A DNA stretch of 64,000 nucleotides from JANXSF01 sp043755435 (lineage in GTDB: Bacteria > Acidobacteriota > Terriglobia > Bryobacterales > Bryobacteraceae). This document shows, piece after piece, positions 53,732 to 61,163 of the stretch (positions within the stretch are counted from its first letter, which is position 1; each line of letters begins with the position of its first letter). The translations under genes and the position numbers were made by a program. Under the pieces are notes generated by a model. The model ran no database searches, was not told the DNA's origin, and saw only the letters and a list, made by a program, of their open reading frames with translations. The stretch is from positions 8,926-72,925 of the forward strand of contig JAYUSZ010000125.1 in assembly GCA_043755435.1 (NCBI GenBank), given 5' to 3'.

Positions 53732-54196
53732 CTATACAACTAGCAGATCGTCTCCGGAACAATTAGCCTTCATTGCTCTAAGAATATCTAATACGGAGTG
53801 CGGATCCGAGAAATGCCCCACAGTCCCCCGAAGCAAGTGGCCGATACTTCCCTCAGTGCGAAGGAGGCCGACCCCTAACTCCTGCTGAAGCCACCACCTC
53901 CTTAGCAAGACGAGGTGATGGGCATTGTGATCGAACCGATTCGCTTGAAGAAGTATCTTTTCTGCCTGCTTCTCCGAAATAGGCACTTCGTTCAGCAGCA
54001 CCGAACCGCCGAGGCGCCAAAGAAGACACGAAAGGAGCCCGACCTTTCCTTTCCACATGAACATGTCCCCAGCTTTGACCGTCTCAACATCGGCGAAGAT
54101 GCCTTTCGCCTTCAGCTCACCACTGACATCATCGCATGTTGCCGCAAGCTTGCTAGCCTCTGGCGTAGCGAGAATAACGCGATATTTTGACGCCAT
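53732..54196 (-). CDS. Hypothetical protein, island-associated
   Basis: A 154-residue soluble protein starting MASKYRVILATPEASKLAAT. It shows strand-helix pattern in the first half and helical content in the second (NEVPISEKQAEKILLQAN, WWLQQELGVGLLRTEG). No family recognised. A longer reading from 54343 adds 49 residues of uncertain value; the start at 54196 is favoured because an AGAGGA lies upstream, although at a wide spacing of 13 bases. It probably forms an operon with the membrane protein gene at 52624. Confidence 0.55.
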   Translation of the reverse strand: MASKYRVILATPEASKLAATCDDVSGELKAKGIFADVETVKAGDMFMWKGKVGLLSCLLWRLGGSVLLNEVPISEKQAEKILLQANRFDHNAHHLVLLRRWWLQQELGVGLLRTEGSIGHLLRGTVGHFSDPHSVLDILRAMKANCSGDDLLVV

Positions 54197-54604
54197 GATA
54201 GAGTCTGAGTCCTCTAGAAGGAGGTGCCTGTAACACTGGGAGACGAGGTGCGTGTTGTTTCCCAGTTCGCGGACACTTTCAGGGGCATCCCCATCGATGA
54301 GCAATACGTGGGTGAGTGGCTGCGCCGTTGCAGAATGGAGCATCTCGCAAATTCCTTCTTCTCAGCCAGCCCTTCCTTGTGGGTTGACCTAAATGGTCGT
54401 GAAAGCGATAGCCGCCGGATCCGCGAAACTCCCTGGCGGCCCGGCAGGAATCCTAACACAAGTCCATGGTACAGCATAGCGAAATCAGGAGTTCCTCAAT
54501 GCCCGAAGAAATCACGGGGACAGAGGGGGAGGGACGGGTCCCCTCTCCTCAAGATTACGGAGATTTTCCACTAGCCTAGCGTAGGCTACACTTGCAATGA
54601 ACCC
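54197..54604. other. Spacer without a supported gene
   Basis: This stretch holds frames on both strands with no recognisable product or ribosome-binding site. GC-rich runs around 54515-54545 (repeated GGGGAC and GTCCCC) form an imperfect inverted repeat. Divergent promoters for the genes at 54196 and 54605 should lie here, but none is clear. Confidence 0.5.
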
Positions 54605-55651
54605 ATGAACCACCCCGCCACCCGCCCGCGCCGCCTCTTCGTCAGCGGAGGCAGCAGCCTCTCTGCAAACGCCGCCCAACTTTGGCGTGAACTCGGCAAG
54701 TGTCTCGCCGCCGAAGACGGCCTGGTTGTCATTACCGGCGGCCTTCAGGAAATGCTAGAAACTCCCGGGGGACAAACTGCCGACCGAACAGTTGTTGACG
54801 GCATGCTGCAGGGGTTGCGCAAACAGGGTCTCGATCCGCAGGACCGAATCGAGACCTTTCTCCCCGACTCCGGTCTCGACTATACCAAGCTTCGCCGTTT
54901 CTCGGTGGGGCGCGAAATTGTTCTGGAGAATCGAACCGCTCAATCGCGACGCTTCCGAATGGTTCATGCATCCGACGTTGTCATTTCCGTGGAAGGGGGC
55001 GTGGGAACCCGCTCCGTTTTGGACGTGGCTCTGGCTATGGACCGGCCCATTCTGCCGTTCCCCTATGGCGGCGGGAAATCGAAGGACGTTTGGCAAGAGG
55101 AGCGTGTGGGCATCTGTCATACGTTTCAGCTCAGTCCAGCCGAAGCGTTACAAATCGAGCAGATGGAGCTTGCCAGTTTGAACCCTGAGCAAATTCGCGA
55201 GTGGGCGCGGCGCTCTTGCTCCTTCCTCATGCGAGGCTTCACCGAGCGTTGTTTCGTCATCATGCCATTTCACGATGATTTTCACCCAGTCTATGAGTTG
55301 GCTATTGAAAAGGCTCTGGCAGCCTATGGGCTGCAGCCTTTGCGAACGGACAAGCATATTTTGAATGGCAACATTGTTGAAGCCATTCGCGACGGGCTGA
55401 AGAATTCCTACTTCGCCATTGCCGACATAACTGGCGAACGGCCCAACGTGATGTATGAATTGGGGATCGCGCATGCGCATCGCAGACCAGTAATCCTGTT
55501 GCGCAAGGGTCTTTCGGAGGGAGGGTTTTCTTCGGTGCCTTTCGATTTGCGGACCGAGAGTCTGATTCGCTACGGAGATGATTTGGAGGCGTTGCGGGAG
55601 AGGTTGGAGACGGCGATCTTCCAGCTTACGGGGAGAAAGCGCGCGAGGTAG
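54605..55651 (+). CDS. SLOG domain fused to nucleoside-deoxyribosyltransferase-like domain
   Basis: A 348-residue cytoplasmic protein. Residues 9-195 form a SLOG-type Rossmann domain (the LOG/DprA/TRPM superfamily): LFVSGGSSL, VVITGGLQEM and the key SVEGGVGTRSVLDVAL loop at 128-143. Residues 214-340 form a second Rossmann-like domain, CFVIMPFHDDF at 216-226, then DITGERPNVMYELGIAHAHR with E285, the layout of nucleoside 2-deoxyribosyltransferases and related TIR-like NAD-processing enzymes. SLOG domains are predicted to bind or make nucleotides in conflict systems, so this may be a signal sensor with an N-glycosidase effector. It precedes the NUDIX-TIR gene by 41 bases. Confidence 0.82.
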   Translation: MNHPATRPRRLFVSGGSSLSANAAQLWRELGKCLAAEDGLVVITGGLQEMLETPGGQTADRTVVDGMLQGLRKQGLDPQDRIETFLPDSGLDYTKLRRFSVGREIVLENRTAQSRRFRMVHASDVVISVEGGVGTRSVLDVALAMDRPILPFPYGGGKSKDVWQEERVGICHTFQLSPAEALQIEQMELASLNPEQIREWARRSCSFLMRGFTERCFVIMPFHDDFHPVYELAIEKALAAYGLQPLRTDKHILNGNIVEAIRDGLKNSYFAIADITGERPNVMYELGIAHAHRRPVILLRKGLSEGGFSSVPFDLRTESLIRYGDDLEALRERLETAIFQLTGRKRAR

Positions 55652-55692
55652 CAAAATCTGCATTAGACTTGTATCAGGAAAAAAGAAGTAAC

Positions 55693-57222
55693 ATGCCTCA
55701 AAGACTCTCGCTTGATCTTGATCCCACGTTGGTCCGGCGGCTGGATTGCGCCCAGAATGAGTTCATGCAGGTTTTGCTTTCTGATTTCCAAATAAACAGG
55801 ATGGAGTCAGGGCTTTGCTTAGAAGTGGATTTCGATTTTGAAACGGCGGCCATCTGGTTACGACGCGGCAAGCATCAAGTTCAACAACGCTTGGATCCAT
55901 TGCAGGTGAAGAAATACGGCGAGTCACTTCGCGAGATGCTGCTCGGCGAGACTAAAGAAATTTATACACATGCCGATCCAGCCTTTCCATTCCGATTTGG
56001 CAATGGTGGGGCACTGCCCGTCATTCGCATGGACGGCGAAGACTATTACTGTCTCTTTCATAGAGCGACACACCCGGTAGGATGGAACATCGCGAACGGA
56101 GGAGCCGAGTCTGCAATCGAATTGCTCGACCCTCAGTCGACTATCGAACGGGAACTCCGTGAGGAACTGATCATTATTGATCCGAGTGCTGGTAACCGGT
56201 ATGTATTCGATTGGAGCGAAGGGCGACGATCGGATCATCCAGAGTTCGCCGCCGCTCGCAAACTGTGGCAAAAGCAGTTTGGGGAACGCAATTTCGAAGG
56301 CTTGTGCGAATTGGCGCTTCCACTCAAGTGGTTGCATGGAAAAGATCGCGTCGTAATAGGATTTGATGGTCAAGAACCAGTGGTGTTGGATGGATGTTTG
56401 TTGAATATCAATTCGGAAGATTTTGGTATCGAGATTGATCGTATCGCCAAAATGGCCGTCGGGCCTGGAGCCGTATTTTGTGATGGAGAAATCAAGCGCG
56501 GAAAATTGCTTAATAGGGTAGTTGGCCTGTTCAAGGTTCACCGGTTGAACGCTGCTTTGGCGGCTGGGAAGGGGGAGTTTTACCCCGACCGCATCTTCTG
56601 GAACGGACTTGATCGATCTAATGACGACTTAAGGGATGTCGTCAACGAGAGTTGGGTAGGGGCTGCGGGCCGTCAAATCTATTCATCCGATGATGGGGAA
56701 ACAGCAGTGCTCAAATTTGGTTTGTGCCCTGTTACGGACACGTTGATTCGGAGATATCTTCGGATGGATGATTCAAATTCTATTGACTCTCCCGAGGCTG
56801 CCAAAGTTGGTTCTTATGACGTTTTTCTGAGCTTCAGTTCGGAGAGCATCGACTTAGCGCGGCAAATTTTTGACTTTCTCCGAGAACGGGGGCAAAGAGT
56901 GTTTTTTAGTGATGAGACGCTGCATCAAGCAGCATTCGGACGAGACATTGATGCAGCGTTAGAATCCGCTCGGGCGCTTGTTGTAGTTGGACTGCGATCA
57001 GATCACTTCATGAAGCCATGGGTTGATTTTGAATGGCGGTCATTTCACCAGGACATTCTTGGTGGCAGAAAGCCGGTTGACGCACCTCTGGTGAGCGTCA
57101 CGGGAGATGTCGACCCTAATTCCCTGCCCAGACCCTTAGCGAACCGTCAAGTACTTCGATGGAACCAGACAGCGCCACAGTTAGTCTTGAATAAACTTGA
57201 CCGGTTGCTAAGGACCAATTGA
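55693..57222 (+). CDS. NUDIX domain fused to C-terminal TIR domain
   Basis: A 509-residue protein. Residues 1-100 are unrecognised. A NUDIX-like box lies at 137-162 (NGGAESAIELLDP then RELREELIII), with a two-residue insertion compared with the classic GX5EX7REUXEE motif. From about 374 there is a TIR domain (SYDVFLSFSSESIDLARQIF) with the expected catalytic glutamate E447 in KPWVDFEW. NUDIX enzymes cleave ADP-ribose, NAD or related X-linked nucleotides, and TIR enzymes cleave NAD, so the fusion links making and breaking of the same pool. The ATG at 55693 is favoured over a TTG at 55669. Confidence 0.85.
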   Translation: MPQRLSLDLDPTLVRRLDCAQNEFMQVLLSDFQINRMESGLCLEVDFDFETAAIWLRRGKHQVQQRLDPLQVKKYGESLREMLLGETKEIYTHADPAFPFRFGNGGALPVIRMDGEDYYCLFHRATHPVGWNIANGGAESAIELLDPQSTIERELREELIIIDPSAGNRYVFDWSEGRRSDHPEFAAARKLWQKQFGERNFEGLCELALPLKWLHGKDRVVIGFDGQEPVVLDGCLLNINSEDFGIEIDRIAKMAVGPGAVFCDGEIKRGKLLNRVVGLFKVHRLNAALAAGKGEFYPDRIFWNGLDRSNDDLRDVVNESWVGAAGRQIYSSDDGETAVLKFGLCPVTDTLIRRYLRMDDSNSIDSPEAAKVGSYDVFLSFSSESIDLARQIFDFLRERGQRVFFSDETLHQAAFGRDIDAALESARALVVVGLRSDHFMKPWVDFEWRSFHQDILGGRKPVDAPLVSVTGDVDPNSLPRPLANRQVLRWNQTAPQLVLNKLDRLLRTN

Positions 57223-57261
57223 ATTTGCAACCAGAGAATTCGTTACTTCGATTTCTGCCAT

Positions 57262-57484
57262 TCAATATTCCAACGGCCATGCTCCAATTCCGCCATCTGC
57301 TCAACTTCCTAAAATGTAGAATTTTGCAGACCTGGTGGGATTTGACCACAGCGGATCTTTCAGCATTTCATCGGCGGCGGCACCCGCGCCGACGGCAGTA
57401 GCCGCGGTAGCTCCAATTCCAAGGGTGACGCGATACTCAACCGCACTCAACGATCCACCGCCGAAGCCCGACAGGCATTCCGTC
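57262..57484 (-). pseudogene. Decayed second copy of the SLOG-RyR gene
   Basis: Two segments are clearly related to the intact gene at 61164. The first (57262-57308) matches about 61342-61388, which encodes the Ala-Glu-Leu-Glu-His-Gly-Arg-Trp part of the RyR domain, with nearly identical bases. The second (57338-57484) matches about 61697-61845, encoding the Gly-Phe-Gly-Gly-Gly-Ala-Leu-Ser part of the SLOG domain. The roughly 310 bases between them in the intact gene are reduced to about 30 here, and the frames are broken. This fills the otherwise empty 313-base gap between the two flanking genes. Confidence 0.85.
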
Positions 57485-57535
57485 GGCCAACTTCGCTTAT
57501 GGTCTTAGATTAGAAATTCGGAATAGGTGGGCGAA

Positions 57536-59494
57536 TCAAGGAAGTGTGCCAGCCGACTTGTTCGGGCTTCTTTCGAGTAGGAAACGCTCCGGGATCGCAT
57601 CGGCGACGACTTCTCGCACATGACCGCATACTAGCCATCCCACTGCAGCTGTCAAGCAGGCCCAGGCCCAATCCAACGGGGTGAATAAAGTACGTGCCGA
57701 AGTGATTCCCATAATCAAGCCCACTGCGGCAAGGAGTTGGGTCCATCGAGTGAATGCCGGGCACTTTCGTTGCTCAATCCAGATGGCCATTGTCGACCTT
57801 GCCACGAATCCCGTCCAATACCCGGCAGCCATAGCACAATAAATAAACCACAAAGGTCTGAACGTGTGCGAGGCGACAGCAACCAACGCAGGCAGCGCAA
57901 GCCACACGCTCAAGCCCCCAAAGATTCCTACTTCTCCTAGCCGTCCCGCATAAGAGCCGCCCCAATAATTAACCCAATCATTTAACCAACGCGGCAACAA
58001 TCCCGGAGATGCATAGCGGCTGGGTGTCAACCCCCACGCAATGGCCGCCAAAGTATTGATTCGCTCCTCTTCATTGTCAGGCACTTCGATCAACTGCCAA
58101 CGGCGCGAGGTTTTTGAATCAGATTGCTTTAGTAATAAATCAAACACACTAAAAGTCGAATCGTTAAGTGGCTTTCCTTGATGCAGATTGGTATGTGTAA
58201 GAACAATTATTTCGGGCATTCGCGTAGTCCCGTAACCCAGGAGAGCAGTCGCTACTTCTCTCGCTGGCCACGGCTTCGATAGCGTCTCGTCGTCCACGAT
58301 GGCGACAATGAGTGTAGCACGCGATATTGAACAATACAGTTCTCTACGCCATCGAGTTCCATTCGTGATCGACTCTGCATCGTAGAACACTCGGGCACCT
58401 GCGGCAGACAGTTGATCGTAGCACTCACGCGCTAAGTTAGCACTCCATCCTCCCCTCGTGTAACTCAGAAAAACCGTGGGTGTCGACCGCCGGATCAAGG
58501 GTAGAACCAGGGCTTGCATTGGGTCCGTTCGCACTGATTTCCTGGCCTGCTCGCACAATCTGCCAACGTCGGCAGATGATCCTTTTGACTCTCTTTGTTT
58601 TGATTTGGCGTAGAGATGCAAAAACCAAGTTGCGGGAAGCCCTACGCGCCGCACTACTTCGAGAATGATGCCGAGACATTGACCAAATAAAAACCAGCCG
58701 TCGATGCTGTCACCACCAACGTTTGCAAGAACAACGCCCCCGCGTACAATAAAAAGCATCGCAAAGATTGCCAGGATCTTAATGCCTCTGCGTGTTTCAG
58801 GGATGACGAGAGGCAGCAGAATTGAAAGGAGATTTGGAACTCCTCCCATAACGTGCAATCCCGCAATTGCAGCGGCGGGCAGAGCAGAGCTCATGGACAC
58901 CTTTTGCGGAAGCAGGCTCAACAAGCCCACGGTTGCGACGACTAAACCACAGCCGATTTCGATATACGATGCCGCGCGACCGAACCAACTTGCCCATTGA
59001 GACCGCAGCCGCTTCACTTGATCAGCGCGAGCAAACTGCTTTGCAAGGGGTGCGAACTCAGATGCCTCTGTCAATGTTTCGATCAGATCCCTCGGCCTGG
59101 GCACCTGGACCGTTTCGACGAGGCGCACCAGCGTCTTCAGCGTATCCCCATCAATTGGTAGATGCTCATCGAGTTTGCAAATATTCCCTGAGCTATCTCG
59201 TGGGAGGATCTTTTCGTCGACAAAAACGCCAAACCCATGATCCCGATCCAGGCGTTCCAGGCACAGCACTATGACAGAGAGGAATCCAATATCTTCGATG
59301 GCCGATTTACTCAACAACAGGACGACTGCGCGAACGTTAGGATCTGCTATCTCTCGTTTTGCAGCTTCGTGTTCTTCGCTTACTGTCAATACGATCCAAT
59401 GAACACTTTCCGGCTGATTCATTGGTAGCACAACGTCAGTCGATACTAAACTTAGCACCAATACGCCAGGAAGATGGGTGGCCTGATCACCCAT
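57536..59494 (-). CDS. Membrane protein with TIR domain
   Basis: A 652-residue protein. Residues 1-165 resemble a degenerate TIR-like or Rossmann domain (VLVLSLVSTDV, VRAVVLLLSKSAIEDIGFLS). About four spans follow at 178-282. A clear TIR domain lies at 338-430 (TPTVFLSYTRGGWSANLARE, then FYDAES, SLSKPWPAREV with candidate glutamate E413). Four more spans lie between 525 and 624. The TIR domain is therefore held between two membrane blocks and probably faces the cytoplasm. Its ATG overlaps the stop of the TPR gene by 8 bases. It is the last gene of the minus-strand island operon and the likely membrane effector. Confidence 0.87.
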   Translation of the reverse strand: MGDQATHLPGVLVLSLVSTDVVLPMNQPESVHWIVLTVSEEHEAAKREIADPNVRAVVLLLSKSAIEDIGFLSVIVLCLERLDRDHGFGVFVDEKILPRDSSGNICKLDEHLPIDGDTLKTLVRLVETVQVPRPRDLIETLTEASEFAPLAKQFARADQVKRLRSQWASWFGRAASYIEIGCGLVVATVGLLSLLPQKVSMSSALPAAAIAGLHVMGGVPNLLSILLPLVIPETRRGIKILAIFAMLFIVRGGVVLANVGGDSIDGWFLFGQCLGIILEVVRRVGLPATWFLHLYAKSKQRESKGSSADVGRLCEQARKSVRTDPMQALVLPLIRRSTPTVFLSYTRGGWSANLARECYDQLSAAGARVFYDAESITNGTRWRRELYCSISRATLIVAIVDDETLSKPWPAREVATALLGYGTTRMPEIIVLTHTNLHQGKPLNDSTFSVFDLLLKQSDSKTSRRWQLIEVPDNEEERINTLAAIAWGLTPSRYASPGLLPRWLNDWVNYWGGSYAGRLGEVGIFGGLSVWLALPALVAVASHTFRPLWFIYCAMAAGYWTGFVARSTMAIWIEQRKCPAFTRWTQLLAAVGLIMGITSARTLFTPLDWAWACLTAAVGWLVCGHVREVVADAIPERFLLERSPNKSAGTLP

Positions 59495-60815
59495 TGCTTA
59501 GCCGCTTTTGCTGACATCGTTCTGACATGCCGACAATGTTGTAAGCAAGTATCTCGTCCCTGTTCTCAATCGCCAACTTCCGTGCTTCCTCGAAGAGCTT
59601 ATCAGCGGCAAGGTAGTCCTTTTTCCGGTCCCGCAACAGTGCGAGATGACTCCTTGCGATGGCTGAGGTCTGACAGATAGACTTGGCCATCTGCGGGAGG
59701 CCGATAACTGGTAATGCGTCCAGCGTCTTCAACGAGCGGACGTATTCCCGTTCGGCATCGTCGAAGAGCCCCTGCAGATGTAAAATCAAACCAAGCTGCG
59801 ATCTAACCGCTGCAACGTGAAGAAGTTCCTTCGACTGTTCACTTTGTTTAAGTGCTTCACGAAGGTCAATAACGGCTTCTTTGAGCTCCGTCGAACTTTG
59901 TGCCTGATTTGTTTGCCCAACCGTCAATTCGGAAAGTTTTACTCCGTAAGTGATCAAATATGCGTCAAAGTGATCACGGGCGCGGTCAAATCGGAACTGT
60001 GCATCATTTGTATTGGTTACCAAGGGCTGGCGCAGTTGCGAAATCCAAGCCCATGAGGCGAGAATTTTGTCCATGTCAACGCCAGCATCGTTGCGGATCT
60101 TGTAATAGCCGACAAATTCCTGGCCAAAATGAATAATTGTGAACTTGCCGATCCTGGCCCGGTAACCGTCCTTCGTAGTATCGAACTCTAAACAAAGGGC
60201 CTGAGATTCGACTTCCATTGCATGGACAGAAACGGTTCGAACTGGTTCGCCAGCATTTTCTGACCGGACATCCTCGAAGGTGTTACGGGCGTGCTCCGCC
60301 CAGTCTTTTGACTCTTGCGGCCCCGAGGATATGTTCAATACCGCTTTGCCATCAGCAGTCTCCACTGCAAGAAATCCGCCCATCTTTTCGAAAGCAGGAG
60401 CAAATGGCTGCACCAGCCAATCGTTCAAGTACATGATTGAAAAACCGCGTGTCCAATTTGCGTATCGTTCGCCGTCGACCTCGCATTCCGGTTCGCGCTC
60501 CGCATAATCCCTGAGACAACATTGTCCCGTCCTGCCTCGAGCCTCGCCAGGACGCATCAAGCCATCGATAGCAGCCAGTCCAGCCCCCAGAAACGTTCCG
60601 ATTGCATTCCAGAGGAACAGTCTCTGCCAAGTCGCCCCTACGCCTGGCATCTGCACGCCCCGCACCTCCAACAACCAGAACCCGAACACAGCGTAAACAA
60701 TAAGAAAACAGTTACCTACCTTCGAGGCTCCTTTGGTTTGCGCATAAGTACCCAGAAATGCGATCAAGGCGCAAAGAACCGTCCCAACAACTTGAGACCA
60801 TTCAGAAATGAACAT
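59487..60815 (-). CDS. Membrane-anchored TPR protein
   Basis: A 442-residue protein. Three spans lie near the N-terminus (about 8-25, 33-50 and 63-85). A long middle domain follows (CEVDGERYANWTRGFSIMYL, ILASWAWISQLRQPL), and helical TPR-like repeats span about 300-440 (QLGLILHLQGLFDDAEREYV, DYLAADKLFEEARKLAIEN). The start at 60815 (MFISEWSQVV) is used because the first span begins there; a start at 60863 is also possible. TPR regions usually bind partners. It overlaps the TIR gene and follows the zinc-ribbon gene by 52 bases. Confidence 0.75.
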   Translation of the reverse strand: MFISEWSQVVGTVLCALIAFLGTYAQTKGASKVGNCFLIVYAVFGFWLLEVRGVQMPGVGATWQRLFLWNAIGTFLGAGLAAIDGLMRPGEARGRTGQCCLRDYAEREPECEVDGERYANWTRGFSIMYLNDWLVQPFAPAFEKMGGFLAVETADGKAVLNISSGPQESKDWAEHARNTFEDVRSENAGEPVRTVSVHAMEVESQALCLEFDTTKDGYRARIGKFTIIHFGQEFVGYYKIRNDAGVDMDKILASWAWISQLRQPLVTNTNDAQFRFDRARDHFDAYLITYGVKLSELTVGQTNQAQSSTELKEAVIDLREALKQSEQSKELLHVAAVRSQLGLILHLQGLFDDAEREYVRSLKTLDALPVIGLPQMAKSICQTSAIARSHLALLRDRKKDYLAADKLFEEARKLAIENRDEILAYNIVGMSERCQQKRLSNG

Positions 60816-60867
60816 ACTATATTCGCCCCTCGTGACAACTGCGCTGTCAATCCGTTCACACACGTAA

Positions 60868-61116
60868 TCACTTCGTTTGAAAAAATGCTGTTAGAACCAA
60901 TAGGATCGCGATTATTGTTAGCACTGCCGCCACCGCCTGTGGCATTTCACTAAACCAAGCCCACGTTGATGCTACGACAGCCACATTGGCAAGAAACCAA
61001 ATATTCGGTCCAGGCATGAGGCGCTTTCCGCATCTTGAGCACGCTCTATCCCGTTCCCACATCATGCCGTCAATTGAATTGGATCTTCCGCAATGGGGGC
61101 AAGCCATTTCAGACAT
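60868..61116 (-). CDS. Small zinc-ribbon membrane protein
   Basis: An 82-residue protein. Residues 6-9 (CPHC) and 26-29 (CSRC) form a classic zinc ribbon, followed by two membrane spans (about 38-54 and 58-77). The ATG has an excellent ribosome-binding site, GAGGAGG, eight bases upstream. It sits between the TPR gene and the large RelA/SpoT-SLOG-RyR gene in the same orientation. Confidence 0.75.
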   Translation of the reverse strand: MSEMACPHCGRSNSIDGMMWERDRACSRCGKRLMPGPNIWFLANVAVVASTWAWFSEMPQAVAAVLTIIAILLVLTAFFQTK

Positions 61117-61163
61117 TTATGCACCTCCTCGCAAACATATTTCAGCCTCTAATTACCTTCATC

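Noticed and set aside
54224..54574. Plus-strand reading frame of 116 codons in the spacer before the SLOG gene
   Set aside because: Runs through the opposite-strand coding region, is Arg/Ser-rich without structure, and has no ribosome-binding site.
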